64,000 nucleotides of DNA from Limnoperna fortunei (GCA_944474755.1 OX104112.1:56525176-56589175), one strand, 5' to 3'; shown: positions 43,786-57,613, counted from the first letter of the stretch. Numbers and translations are program-made. The notes: generated by a model not told the origin, from the sequence alone.

Positions 43786-45907
43786 CAAGTGCTGATTGTG
43801 ATTGCAAGCAAGTCACAAAAAAATCCCCTCCCGTGCCCACTTTTGTCACAATTCGGACAACTTTTCAATTTTCGCACTTTGGCGGCCATTTTGAATATGG
43901 CGGCCATCTTGGACTTTGGCAGCCATCTTGGATTTGTTCGACATGTTGTTCGTAATATCAATATTGACCTAAATGCCAATTTTTGTTGAAATCAGACAAC
44001 TTTTCAATATTCGCACTTTGGCAGCCATTTTGAATATGACAGCCATCTTGGATTTGTTCGAAAGTGTCGCCATGTTGTTCGTAATATCAATATTGACCTA
44101 AATGCCAATTTTCGTTGAAATCGGACAACTTTTCAATTTTCGCACTTTGGCGGCCATTTTGAATATGGCGGCCATCTTGGACTTTGGCGGCCATCTTGGA
44201 TTTGTTCAAACATGTCACCATGTTGTTCGTAATATCAATATTCACCTAAATGCCAATTTTCGTTGAAATCGGACAACTTTTCAATTTTCGCACTTTGGAG
44301 GCCATTTTGAATATGGCGGCCATCTTGGACTTTGGCGGCCATCTTTGATTTGTTCGAACATGTCACCATGTTGTTCGTAATATCAATATTGACCTAAATG
44401 CCAATTTTCGTTGAAATCGGACAACTTTTCAATTTTCGCACTTTGGCGGCCATTTTGAATATGGTGGCCATCTTGGATTTTTCGGAAAATGGTCCCATAT
44501 TGTCCGGGACCTTAATATTGACCTATAAACCTATTTTGGTTCATATCCATATTGTTTGTGATTTTTTATGATTAATTTTGTATTTTTTTCAAATTCAAAA
44601 TGGCCGCCAATCCAAGATGGCCGCCATTTTCAAAATTTCGAAATCGGAAACAACATTTCCTAGTGGTGACCTATCTTTCTGGTAAGTTTCATTGACCTAT
44701 GTCTTTTCGTCTTCGAGAAATCCTACGGACAAAGTTAGGTCCAGAAGAAGAAGAAGAAGAAGAAGAAGAATAATAACAAGTGCTGATTGTGATTGCAAGC
44801 AAGTCACAAAAAAATCCCCTCCCGTGCCCACTTTTGTCACAATTCGGACAACTTTTCAATTTTCGCACTTTGGCGGCCATTTTGAATATGGCGGCCATCT
44901 TGGACTTTGGCAGCCATCTTGGATTTGTTCGACATGTTGTTCGTAATATCAATATTGACCTAAATGCCAATTTTTGTTGAAATCAGACAACTTTTCAATA
45001 TTCGCACTTTGGCAGCCATTTTGAATATGACAGCCATCTTGGATTTGTTCGAAAGTGTCGCCATGTTGTTCGTAATATCAATATTGACCTAAATGCCAAT
45101 TTTCGTTGAAATCGGACAACTTTTCAATTTTCGCACTTTGGCGGCCATTTTGAATATGGCGGCCATCTTGGACTTTGGCGGCCATCTTGGATTTGTTCAA
45201 ACATGTCACCATGTTGTTCGTAATATCAATATTCACCTAAATGCCAATTTTCGTTGAAATCGGACAACTTTTCAATTTTCGCACTTTGGAGGCCATTTTG
45301 AATATGGCGGCCATCTTGGACTTTGGCGGCCATCTTTGATTTGTTCGAACATGTCACCATGTTGTTCGTAATATCAATATTGACCTAAATGCCAATTTTC
45401 GTTGAAATCGGACAACTTTTCAATTTTCGCACTTTGGCGGCCATTTTGAATATGGTGGCCATCTTGGATTTTTCGGAAAATGGTCCCATATTGTCCGGGA
45501 CCTTAATATTGACCTATAAACCTATTTTGGTTCATATCCATATTGTTTGTGATTTTTTATGATTAATTTTGTATTTTTTTCAAATTCAAAATGGCCGCCA
45601 ATCCAAGATGGCCGCCATTTTCAAAATTTCGAAATCGGAAAGAACATTTCCTAGTGGTGACCTATCTTTCTGGTAAGTTTCATTGACCTATGTCTTTTCG
45701 TCTTCGAGAAATCCTACGGACAAAGTTAGGTCCAGAAGAAGAAGAAGAAGAAGAAGAAGAAGAAGAAGAAGAAGAAGAAGAATAATAATAATAATAATAA
45801 GAAACGGTGCAAAAACAATAAATCCCCGACACTTCGTGGTCGGGGATTTAATAATAAGAAACGGTGCAAAAACAATAAATCCCCGACACTTCGTGGTCGG
45901 GGATTTA
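43786..45907 (+). mobile_element. X element h, interrupted by X element i
   Basis: The body runs 43,786-44,776. X element i is in its (AAG)n/(AAT)n tract. The second of two consecutive X tails (hairpin 45,877-45,907) is assigned to it. Confidence 0.85.
44777..45850 (+). mobile_element. X element i (inside h)
   Basis: Complete, with five tandem units, a long (AAG)n and tail hairpin 45,819-45,850. It shares the variants ggaggccattttg and ttcgaaagtgtcgcc with h, v and w. Confidence 0.9.
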
Positions 45908-46530
45908 AAAATAATGTGTTGGCATGCCAACACAGAAGTCGTCCAAAATCCCCATGGATACTATTGCGTTCCACTCAGGACATTGAAATGTACCTACACA
46001 TCAAATTTCATTAAAATTGGACAACGTTTTAAATTTGACATGTTTTTGGCGGCCATTTTGAAACGCAGGTGGGAAAAAAAATTCCGAAATTGGATTTTCA
46101 CTGGGGACACTTAAATCCACCTCCACACCATATTTTGTTGAAATCAGATCAGAGCACGTTTAATGTCATCGAGATCGGATAACGTTAAAAATTATACACG
46201 TTTTTAGAGGCCATTTTGAAACCCGACGTCGGAAAACAAATTTAAAGGAAGCGTTTCACTCCAAATAATAACATCTACCTCCATACCACATTTCGTTGAA
46301 ATCGGACCACGGGAAAATTTTTGCTATTTTTGGGTGGGTATCGTCAAGTGGTGGCCATTTTGAAATGGCGGCCATTATAAAAAATAAGACTATTGATTGC
46401 ACCTCTCCTCATGTCAATCTACAACTGTTCCAAGTTTCATTTGATTCTATTTAAGCGTCTCTGAGAAACGTGTCGGACAAGTTCACGATCTAGAAAAAGT
46501 GGAAACCGAAATAATAATAATTTAAAATTA
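45908..46530 (+). mobile_element. N element j (body only)
   Basis: The head is tgtgttggcatgccaacaca followed by AAGTCGTCCAAAA. The body ends at accgaaataataataattta, where G element k starts. No own tail is seen. Confidence 0.8.
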
Positions 46531-47369
46531 AAATTTACGTTTCCCGAAACGTTGAAGTCGCCTCCCGTTCCGCACTTTTGACCGAGTAGAGGGAACTAAA
46601 AGTCAAGAGCACAACTTCATGACATGAGCTTTCAGTTGGCCAAGTTTCATTTCGATCGGTTAAAAGATGAGCGAGAAAACGAGCAAACTTTAAAACGGCC
46701 GCCATTTTGAAAACGGAAGTCGGACAAAAAATTTTTTTTGCAAAAATGCTCAGGATAGTTAGCTGTATAAGTATACCAATTTTCATTGAAATTCCTCTGG
46801 CCATAACTGAGATCTGACAACGGCCGCCATTTTGTAAAACTTTAAAACGGCCGCCATTTTGAAACCGGAAGTCGGACAAAAATTTTGAAAATAGTGGCAC
46901 ACTCAGGGTATCATAAGCTACCTGTATACCAAATTTCGTTTAAATCGGATGACGTTTAAATTTTTACAGTTTTAGGGGGGTGGTGTTCGGATGGCGGCCA
47001 TTTTGAAATGTCGGCCGCGTCAAATTTTTTTTTGCAAAAAGGCTCGGGATAGGGAGCTGTATCAGTATACCAATTTTCATTGAAATTGCTTTGGCAATTA
47101 CTGAGATCTGACAACGGCCGTCATTTTTTTTCAACGGCGGCCATTTTGAAAATGGCGGCCATTTTGAAAATTTCAAAAGTGGATTGCACAACTTCAGGTC
47201 ACCCTTATTATGTTCCCAAAGTTTCATTTCGATCGGTTAAAAGATGAGCGAGAAAACGAGCGGACAACATTGCGAGGGGAAAAAGGAAAACATAAGAAAT
47301 ATGAAAATAATAATAATAAGAAACGGAGTAAAAACAATAAGTCGCCCGACACTTCGTGGTCGGCGACTT
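46531..47369 (+). mobile_element. G element k
   Basis: An uninterrupted G copy of about 840 bp with tail hairpin 47,339-47,369, co-linear with the stand-alone copy at 19,395. Confidence 0.9.
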
Positions 47370-47370
47370 A

Positions 47371-47986
47371 ATAATGTGTTGGGATGCCAACACAGAAGTC
47401 GCCCTATTCCCCATGGATAGTATTGCGTTCCACTCAGGACATAAAGATGTACCTAAATATCAAATTTAATAAAAATCGGACAACGTTTAAAATTTGACGC
47501 GTTTTTGGCGGCCATCTTGAAACGCCAGGTGGAAAAAAATTTCCGAATTTGGATTTCCACTCAGAACACTTAAATCCACCTCCACACCAAATTTTGTTGA
47601 AATCGGAGCACGTTAAATGTAATCGAGATCGGATAACGTTGAAAATTATACACGTTTTAAACGGCCATTTTGAAACCCGAAGTCGGACAAAAAATTGAAA
47701 GGTAGCATTTCACTCCAAATACTAACCTCTACCTCCATACCAAATTTCTTCGAAATGGGACCACGGGAAAATTTTTGCTATTTTTGGGTGGGTGTCGTCA
47801 ATTGGCGGCCATTTTGAAATGGCGTCCATTATTAAAATTCTGACTATTGACTGCACCCCTCAATATGTCGATCTACAACTTTGCCAAGTTTCATTCGATT
47901 CTATTAAGGCGTATTTGAGAAATGTGTCGGACAAGTTCATGGTCTAGGAGAAGTGGAAACCGAAATAATAATAATAATTAAAAATT
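47371..47986 (+). mobile_element. N element l (body only)
   Basis: It starts at the hairpin head directly after the G tail. The body ends in (AAT)n, where G element m starts. Confidence 0.8.
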
Positions 47987-49676
47987 AAAATTTACGTTTC
48001 CCGAAACGTTGAAGTCGCCTCCCGTTCCGCACTTTTGACCGAGTAGAGGGAACTAAAAGTCAAGAGCACAACTTCATAACATGAGCTTTCAGTTGGCCAA
48101 GTTTCATTTCGATCGGTTAAAAGATGAGCGAGAAAACAAGCAAACTTTAAAACGGCCGCCATTTTGAAACCGGAAGTCGGACAAAAAATTTTTTTTGCAA
48201 AAATGCTCAGGATAGTTAGCTGTATCAGTATACCAATTTTCATTGAAATTGCTCTGGCCATAACTGAGATCTGACAACGGCCGCCATTTTGTAAAACTTT
48301 AAAACGGCCGCCATTTTGAAACCGGAAGTCGGACAAAAATTTTGAAAATAGTGGCACACTCAGGGTTTCATAAGCTACCTGTATACCAAATTTCGTCTAA
48401 ATCGGATGACGTTTAAATTTTTACATTTTTAGGGGGGTGGTGTTCGGATGGCGGCCATTTTGAAATGTCGGCCGCGTCAAATTTTTTTTTGCAAAAATGC
48501 TCGGGATAGTGAGCTGTACCAGTATACCAATTTTCATTGAAATTGCTTTGGCAATTACTGAGATCTGACAACGGCCGTCATTTTCTTCAACGGCGGCCAT
48601 TTTGAAAATGGCGGCCATTTTGAAAATTTCAAAAGTGGATTGCACAACTTCAGGTCACCCTTAACATGTTCCCAAAGTTTCATTTCGATCGGTTAAAAGA
48701 TGAGCGAGAAAACGAGCGGACAACATTGCGAGGGGAAAACATAAGAAATATGAAAATAATAATAATTAAAATTTACGTTTCCCGAAACGTTGAAGTCGCC
48801 TCCCGTTCCGCACTTTTGACCGAGTAGAGGGAACTAAAAGTCAAGAGCACAACTTCATAACATGAGCTTTCAGTTGGCCAAGTTTCATTTCGATCGGTTA
48901 AAAGATGAGCGAGAAAACGAGCAAACTTTAAAACGGCCGCCATTTTGAAACCGGAAGTCGGACAAAAAAATTTTTTTGCAAAAATGCTCAGGATAGTTAG
49001 CTGTATCAGTATACCAATTTTCATTGAAATTGCTCTGGCCATAACTGAGATCTGACAACGGCCGCCATTTTGTAAAACTTTAAAACGGCCGCCATTTTGA
49101 AACCGGAAGTCGGACAAAAATTTTGAAAATAGTGGCACACTCAGGGTATCATAAGCTACCTGTATACCAAATTTCGTTCAAATCGGATGACGTTTAAATT
49201 TTTACAGTTTTAGGGGGGTGGTGTTCGGATGGCGGCCATTTTGAAATGTCGGCCGCGTCAAATTTTTTTTGCAAAAATGCTTGGGATAGGGAGCTGTATC
49301 AGTATACCAATTTTCATTGAAATTGCTTTAGCAATTACTGAGATCTGACAACGGCCGTCATTTTTTTTCAACGGCGGCCATTTTGAAAATGGCGGCCATC
49401 TTGAAAATTTCAAAAGTGGATTGCACAACTTCAGGTCACCCTTATTAAGTTCCCAAAGTTTCATTTCGATCGGTTAAAAGATGAGCGAGAAAACGAGCGG
49501 ACAAGATTGCGAGGGGAAAAAGGAAAACATAAGAAATATGAAAATAATAATAATAATAATAATAATAATAAGAAACGGAGTAAAAACAATAAGTCGCCCG
49601 ACACTTCGTGGTCGGCGACTTAATAAGAAACGGAGTAAAAACAATAAGTCGCCCGACACTTCGTGGTCGGCGACTT
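47987..49676 (+). mobile_element. G element m, interrupted by G element n
   Basis: The body is 47,987-48,767. G element n lies in its (AAT)n tract. The second of two consecutive G tails (hairpin 49,646-49,676) is assigned to it. Confidence 0.85.
48768..49621 (+). mobile_element. G element n (inside m)
   Basis: A complete G copy with tail hairpin 49,591-49,621. Confidence 0.9.
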
Positions 49677-50290
49677 AATAATGTGTTGGGATGCCAACAC
49701 AGAAGTCGCCCAAAATCCCCATGGATAGTATTGCGTTCCACTCAGGACATTGAAATGAACCTACATATCAAATTTCATTAAAATCGGACAACGTTTAAAA
49801 TTTCACCCGTTTTTGGCCGCCATTTTGGAAACCACGGTCGGGAAAAAATTTCGAATGCAGAGTTCCACTTGGGATACTTAAATCTACCTCTACACCAAAT
49901 TTCGTTGCAATCGGAGCACGTTAAATGTCATCGGAGCACGTTAAATGTCATCGAGATCGCATAATGTTGAAAACCTTACACGTTTTTGGCGGCCATTTTG
50001 AAACCGGAAGTCCGAGAAAAAATTTAAAGGTAGCGTTTCACTCCAAATACTAACATCTACCTCCGTACCAAATTTCGTTGAATTTGGACCACGGGAAAAT
50101 TTTTGCCATTTTTGGGTGGGTGTCGTCAAGTGGCGGCCATTTTGAAATGGCGGCCATTATCAAAATTCTGACTATTGACTGCACCCCTCCATATGTTCAT
50201 CTACAACTGTGCCAAGTTTCATTTGATTCTATTAAGGGGTCTCTGAGAAACTTGTCGGACAAGTTCACGATCTAGAAAAAGGAGAAACCG

Positions 50291-50321
<31 letters not shown>

Positions 50322-50322
50322 T

Positions 50323-52164
50323 AAAATTTACGTTTCCCGAAACGTTGAAGTCGCCTCCCGTTCCGCACTTTTGACCGAGTAGAGGGAACTAAAAGTCAAG
50401 AGCACAACTTCATAACATGAGCTTTCAGTTGGCCAAGTTTCATTTCGATCGGTTAAAAGATGAGCGAGAAAACGAGCAAACTTTAAAACGGCCGCCATTT
50501 TGAAACCGGAAGTCGGACAAAAAATTTTTTTTGCAAAAATGCTCAGGATAGTTAGCTGTATCAGTATACCAATTTTCATTGAAATTGCTCTGGCCATAAC
50601 TGAGATCTGACAACGGCCGCCATTTTGTAAAACTTTAAAACGGCCGCCATTTTGAAACCGGAAGTCGGACAAAACATTTTTAAATAGTGGCACACTAAGG
50701 GTGCCATAAGCTACCTGTATACCAAATTTCGTCTAAATCGGATGACGTTTAAATTTTTATTTTTAGGGGGGTGGTGTTCGGATGGCGGCCATTTTGAAAT
50801 GTCGGCCGCGTCAAATTTTTTTTTGCAAAAATGCTCGGGATAGTTAGCTGTACCAGTATACCAATTTTCATTGAAATTGCTTTGGCAATTACTGAGATCT
50901 GACAACGGCCGTCATTTTTTTCAACGGCGGCCATTTTGAAAATGGCGGCCATTTTGAAAATTTCAAAAATGGATTGCACAACTTCAGGTCACCCTTAACA
51001 TGTTCCCAAAGTTTCATCTTGATTGGACATTGCATCTCTGAGAAAATGTGCGGACAACATTGCGAGGGGAAAACATAAGAAATATGAAAATAATAATAAT
51101 AACTAGTGCTGATTGTGTTGGGATGCCAACACAGAATGTCTCCCAAACGAACCCCCATTGCCACTATATTTTTGTGCATGTTGAAAACCCCCAAATAGAC
51201 ATGATATTCTTAGTTTGTGGATTAAAATCTACCTACATATCAAATGTCGTTGCAATCGGACTAAGTTGACGTTTGGGGGGAGTGTGGTGAAACGGCTGCA
51301 ATCACAAAATAGTGTCATTCGCATCCAATTTTTTGGCAAAAATGCTCAGGATAGTTAGCTGTATCAGTATACCAATTTTCATTGAAATTGCTCTGGCCAT
51401 TACTGAGATCTTACAATGGCCGCCATTTTTTAAAACTTTAAAACGGCCACCATTTTGAAACCGGAAGTCGGACAAAAATTTTTTTTTGCAAAAATGCTCA
51501 GGATAGTTAGCTGTATCAGTATACCAATTTTCATTGAAATTGCTCTGGCCATAACTGAGATCTTACAACGGCCACCATTTTGTAAAACTTTAAAACGGCC
51601 GCCATTTTGAAACCGGAAGTCGGACAAAAATTTTGAAAATAGTGGCACACTCAGGGTATCATAATCTAGCTGTGTACCAAATTTCGTCGAAATTGGATGA
51701 AGTTTAAATTTTTGTATTTTTAGGGGGGTGGTGTTCGGATGGCGGCCATTTTGAAATGTCGTTCGCGTCCATTTTTTTTTGGCAAAAATGCTCAGGATAG
51801 TTAGCTGTATCAGTATACCAATTTTCATTGAAATTGCTCTGGCAATTACTGAGATCTGACAACGGTCGCCATTTTTTTATACGGCGGCCATTTTTAAAAT
51901 GGCGTCAATTTAAAAAATTTCAAAAGTGGATTGCACAATTTCAGGTCACCCTTAACATGTTCCCAAAGTTTCATCTTGATTGGACATTTCGTCTCAGAGA
52001 AAATGTGCGGACAAGATTGAACGGAAAGAAAAAAGAAAGAAGAAGAATAATAATAAGAAACCGGACAAAAACAATATGTCTCCCAAAACTTCGTTTGGGA
52101 GACATAATAATAAGAAACGGAGTAAAAACAATAAGTCGCCCGACACTTCGTGGTCGGCGACTTA
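50323..52164 (+). mobile_element. G element p, interrupted by O element q
   Basis: The body is 50,323-51,102, with a variant end (attggacattgcatctctg) in place of the usual 'cgatcggttaaaagatgag'. Its tail hairpin is 52,133-52,163, after the O tail. Confidence 0.85.
51103..52107 (+). mobile_element. O element q
   Basis: The head ctagtgctgattgtgttggg mixes X-like (gtgctgattgtg) and N-like (gtgttgggatgccaacac) words, followed by ATGTCTCCCAAACGAA. The body is mostly G-like blocks. The tail hairpin 52,076-52,105 has the right arm tcgtttgggagacat, the exact complement of the head word. It is the only O copy in the window and looks recombinant. Confidence 0.85.
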
Positions 52165-52251
52165 ATAATAATAATAATAATAATAAGAAACGGTGCAAAA
52201 ACAATAAGTCGCCAAAACTTCGTTTTGGGCGACTTAATAATAATAATTAAA

Positions 52252-52774
52252 ATTATGTGTTGGGATGCCAACACAGAAGTCGCCCAAAATCCCCATGGAT
52301 AGTATTGCGTTCCACTCAGGACATTGAAATGAACCTGCATATCAAATTTCATTAAAATCGGACAACGTTTAAAATTTCACCCGTTTTTGGCCGCCATTTT
52401 GGAAACCACGGTGGAGAAAAATTTCGAATATAGATTTCCACTCGGGACACTTAAATCTACCTCCAAACAAATTTCATTGCAATCGGAGCACGTTTAATGT
52501 CATCGAGATCGCATAACGTTGAAAATTATACACGTTTATGGCGGCCATTTTGAAACTGGAAGTCCGAGAAAAATTTAAAGGTAGCGTTTCACTCGAAATA
52601 CTAACATCTACCTCCATACCAAATTTCGTTGAATTCTGACTACGGGAAAATTTTTGTCATTTTTGGGTGGGTGTCGTCAAGTGGCGACCATTTTGAAATG
52701 GCGGCCATTATCAAAATTCTGACTATTGACTGCATTTGATTCTATTAAGGCGTCTCTAGAAAAAGGAGAAACCG

Positions 52775-52816
<42 letters not shown>

Positions 52817-52865
52817 GAAACGGTGCAAAAACAATAAGTCGCCAAAACTTCGTTTTGGGCGACTT
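52252..52865 (+). mobile_element. N element r, complete and uninterrupted
   Basis: About 614 bp with head hairpin, AAGTCGCCCAAAA word, body, (AAT)n, AAGAAACGGTGCAAAAAC and hairpin 52,836-52,865. The right arm gttttgggcgactt pairs with the head word. It gives the reference structure for family N, although a short stretch near its 3' body end is deleted relative to the other copies. Confidence 0.9.
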
Positions 52866-53846
52866 AATAATAATTTAACATGATTATGATCTTATGGATC
52901 ATAACTGGCTCCCAAACGACCCCCGTGGACACTGGAGTTCAGACATCCATTCACAGCAACTTTATCTACCAGGAAACCAAGTTTCAAGCAAATCGGAGCA
53001 TTTTTCAGTTTTGTCGGCCATCTTGGATTCAAAATGGCTGCCATAGAAAGTCCACATGTGCGTCATATGGTGCGGTATAACAGACTCTACTTGTATTCCA
53101 ATTTTCATTGAAATCCGTTAACTGTTGGTTTTTTAAGGATTTATTTTCATTTTCAAAATGGCCGCCATTTCAAGATGGCTGTCGTGTTCAAATTCAACTT
53201 TTGATGACTAGCATCTTATCGCGACATGGTAATCTACCTAAAAACCAAGTAACATGCGATTCCGAGCATTTTGAATGTTTGGCGGCCATCTTGGATTCAA
53301 AATGGCCGCCATAAAAAGTCAACATGTGCGTCATATGGTGCGTTATAACATACTCTACTTATATTCCAATTTTAAGCGAAATCCGTTAACTTTTGGATTT
53401 TTAAGGATTTATTTTCATTTTCGAAATGGCCGCCATTTTAAGATGGCCGCCATGTTCAAATTCCAATTTTGATGACTAACATCTGACCGCATCATGGTAA
53501 TCTACCTAAAAACCAGGTTTCGTGTGATTCCGAGCATTTTGAATTTTTGGCGGCCATCTTGGATTCAAAATGGCGCCAACAAAAAGACAACATGTGCGTC
53601 GCATGGTGCGGTATAACATACCCTACTTATATTCCAATTTTCATTGAAATCCGTAAACTTTTGCATTTTTAAGGATTTTTTTCGTTTTCAAAATGGCCGC
53701 CAATTTCAAAATTTTAAAACTTGAAGGCACCACTTCAAGTCATGACCTATTTTTGGGTAAAGTTTCATAATGATCAAATTTACGGTCTCCGAGAAAACGG
53801 TCGGACAAAATTTTGGCGGAAAGGAAAAGAAAAAATAATAATAATA

Positions 53847-55529
53847 AAATTTACGTTTCCCGAAACGTTGAAGTCGCCTCCCGTTCCGCACTTTTGACCG
53901 AGTAGAGGGAACTAAAAGTCAAGAGCACAACTTCATAACATGAGCTTTCAGTTGGCCAAGTTTCATTTCGATCGGTTAAAAGATGAGCGAGAAAACGAGC
54001 AAACTTTAAAACGGCCGCCATTTTGAAACCGGAAGTCGGACAAAAAATTTTTTTTGCAAAAATGCTCAGGATAGTTAGCTGTATCAGTATACCAATTTTC
54101 ATTGAAATTGCTCTGGCCATAACTGAGATCTGACAACGGCCGCCATTTTGTAAAACTTTAAAACGGCCGCCATTTTGAAACCGGAAGTCGGACAAAAATT
54201 TTGAAAATAGTGGCACACTCAGGGTATCATAAGCTACCTGTATACCAAATTTCGTTTAAATCGGATGACGTTTAAATTTTTACAGTTTTAGGGGGGTGGT
54301 GTTCGGATGGCGGCCATTTTGAAATGTCGGCCGCGTCAAATTTTTTTTTGCAAAAATGCTCGGGATAGTTAGCTGTACCAGTTTACCAATTTTCATTGAA
54401 ATTGCTTTGGCAATTACTGAGATCTGACAACGGCCGTCATTTTTTTCAACGGCGGCCATTTTGAAAATGGCGGCCATTTTGAAAATTTCAAAAGTGGATT
54501 GCACAACTTCAGGTCACCCTTAACATGTTCCCAAAGTTTCATTTCGATCGGTTAAAAGATGAGCGAGAAAACGAGCGGACAACATTGCGAGGGGAAAAAG
54601 GAAAACATAATAATAATTAAAATTTACGTTTCCCGAAACGTTGAAGTCGCCTCCCGTTCCGCACTTTTGACCGAGTAGAGGGAACTAAAAGTCAAGAGCA
54701 CAACTTCATAACATGAGCTTTCAGTTGGCCAAGTTTCATTTCGATCGGTTAAAAGATGAGCGAGAAAACGAGCAAACTTTAAAACGGCCGCCATTTTGAA
54801 ACCGGAAGTCGGACAAAAAATTTTTTTTTGCAAAAATGCTCAGGATAGTTAGCTGTATCAGTATACCAATTTTCATTGAAATTGCTCTGGCCATAACTGA
54901 GATCTGACAACGGCCGCCATTTTGTAAAACTTTAAAACGGCCGCCATTTTGAAACCGGAAGTCGGACAAAAATTTTGAAAATAGTGGCACACTCAGGGTA
55001 TCATAAGCTACCTGTATACCAAATTTCGTTTAAATCGGATGACGTTTAAATTTTTACAGTTTTAGGGGGGTGGTGTTCGGATGGCGGCCATTTTGAAATG
55101 TCGGCCGCGTCAAATTTTTTTTGGCAAAAATGCTCGGGATAGGGAGCTGTATCAGTATACCAATTTTCATTGAAATTGCTTTGGCAATTACTGAGATCTG
55201 ACAACGGCCGTCATTTTTTTTCAACGGCGGCCATTTTGAAAATGGCGGCCATTTTGAAAATTTCAAAAGTGGATTGCACAACTTCAGGTCACCCTTATTA
55301 TGTTCCCAAAGATTCATTTCGATCGGTTAAAAGATGAGCGAGAAAACGAGCGGACAACATTGCGAGGGGAAAAAGGAAAACATAAGAAATATGAAAATAA
55401 TAATAATAATAATAATAAGAAACGGAGTAAAAACAATAAGTCGCCCGACACTTCGTGGTCGGCGACTTAATAATAATAAGAAACGGAGTAAAAACAATAA
55501 GTCGCCCGACACTTCGTGGTCGGCGACTT
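53847..55529 (+). mobile_element. G element t, interrupted by G element u
   Basis: The body is 53,847-54,618. The second of two consecutive G tails (hairpin 55,499-55,529) is assigned to it. Confidence 0.85.
54619..55468 (+). mobile_element. G element u (inside t)
   Basis: A complete G copy with tail hairpin 55,439-55,468. Confidence 0.9.
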
Positions 55530-55531
55530 AA

Positions 55532-57613
55532 CAAGTGCTGATTGTGATTGCAAGCAAGTCACAAAAAAATCCCCTCCCGTGCCCACTTTTGTCACAATTC
55601 GGACAACTTTTCAATTTTCGCACTTTGGCGGCCATTTTGAATATGGCGGCCATCTTGGACTTTGGCAGCCATCTTGGATTTGTTCGACATGTTGTTCGTA
55701 ATATCAATATTGACCTAAATGCCAATTTTTGTTGAAATCAGACAACTTTTCAATATTCGCACTTTGGCAGCCATTTTGAATATGACAGCCATCTTGGATT
55801 TGTTCGAAAGTGTCGCCATGTTGTTCGTAATATCAATATTGACCTAAATGCCAATTTTCGTTGAAATCGGACAACTTTTCAATTTTCGCACTTTGGCGGC
55901 CATTTTGAATATGGCGGCCATCTTGGACTTTGGCGGCCATCTTGGATTTGTTCAAACATGTCACCATGTTGTTCGTAATATCAATATTCACCTAAATGCC
56001 AATTTTCGTTGAAATCGGACAACTTTTCAATTTTCGCACTTTGGAGGCCATTTTGAATATGGCGGCCATCTTTGATTTGTTCGAACATGTCACCATTTTG
56101 TTCGTAATATCAATATTGACCTAAATGCCAATTTTCGTTGAAATCGGACAACTTTTCAATTTTCGCACTTTGGCGGCCATTTTGAATATGGTGGCCATCT
56201 TGGATTTTTCGGAAAATGGTCCCATATTGTCCGGGACCTTAATATTGACCTATAAACCTATTTTGGTTCATATCCATATTGTTTGTGATTTTTTATGATT
56301 AATTTTGTATTTTTTTCAAATTCAAAATGGCCACCAATCCAAGATGGCCGCCATTTTCAAAATTTCGAAATCGGAAACAACATTTCCTAGTGGTGACCTA
56401 TCTTTCTGGTAAGTTTCATTGACCTATGTCTTTTCGTCTTCGAGAAATCCTACGGACAAAGTTAGGTCCAGAAGAAGAAGAAGAAGAAGAAGAAGAAGAA
56501 GAAGAAGAATAACAAGTGCTGATTGTGATTGCAAGCAAGTCACAAAAAAATCCCCTCCCGTGCCCACTTTTGTCACAATTCGGACAACTTTTCAATTTTC
56601 GCACTTTGGCGGCCATTTTGAATATGGCGGCCATCTTGGACTTTGGCAGCCATCTTGGATTTGTTCGACATGTTGTTCGTAATATCAATATTGACCTAAA
56701 TGCCAATTTTTGTTGAAATCAGACAACTTTTCAATATTCGCACTTTGGCAGCCATTTTGAATATGACAGCCATCTTGGATTTGTTCGAAAGTGTCGCCAT
56801 GTTGTTCGTAATATCAATATTGACCTAAATGCCAATTTTCGTTGAAATCGGACAACTTTTCAATTTTCGCACTTTGGCGGCCATTTTGAATATGGCGGCC
56901 ATCTTGGACTTTGGCGGCCATCTTGGATTTGTTCAAACATGTCACCATGTTGTTCGTAATATCAATATTCACCTAAATGCCAATTTTCGTTGAAATCGGA
57001 CAACTTTTCAATTTTCGCACTTTGGAGGCCATTTTGAATATGGCGGCCATCTTGGACTTTGGCGGCCATCTTTGATTTGTTCGAACATGTCACCATGTTG
57101 TTCGTAATATCAATATTGACCTAAATGCCAATTTTCGTTGAAATCGGACAACTTTTCAATTTTCGCACTTTGGCGGCCATTTTGAATATGGTGGCCATCT
57201 TGGATTTTTCGGAAAATGGTCCCATATTGTCCGGGACCTTAATATTGACCTATAAACCTATTTTGGTTCATATCCATATTGTTTGTGATTTTTTATGATT
57301 AATTTTGTATTTTTTTCAAATTCAAAATGGCCGCCAATCCAAGATGGCCGCCATTTTCAAAATTTCGAAATCGGAAACAACATTTCCTAGTGGTGACCTA
57401 TCTTTCTGGTAAGTTTCATTGACCTATGTCTTTTCGTCTTCGAGAAATCCTACGGACAAAGTTAGGTCCGGAAGAAGAAGAAGAATAATAATAATAATAA
57501 GAAACGGTGCAAAAACAATAAATCCCCGACACTTCGTGGTCGGGGATTTAATAATAATAATAAGAAACGGTGCAAAAACAATAAATCCCCGACACTTCGT
57601 GGTCGGGGATTTA
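55532..57613 (+). mobile_element. X element v, interrupted by X element w
   Basis: The body 55,532-56,512 has a 21-bp deletion in the fourth unit (near 56,060) relative to other copies. The second X tail (hairpin 57,592-57,613) is assigned to it. Confidence 0.85.
56513..57550 (+). mobile_element. X element w (inside v)
   Basis: A complete X copy with tail hairpin 57,519-57,550 and a short (AAG)n. Confidence 0.9.

Larger units (their letters stand above)
49678..52238 (+). mobile_element. N element o, interrupted by G p, itself interrupted by O q
   Basis: The body is 49,678-50,322. Its own N-type tail (aagaaacggtgcaaaaacaa, hairpin 52,206-52,235) comes last in the tail series O, G, N, as expected for three nested insertions. 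Confidence 0.9.
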
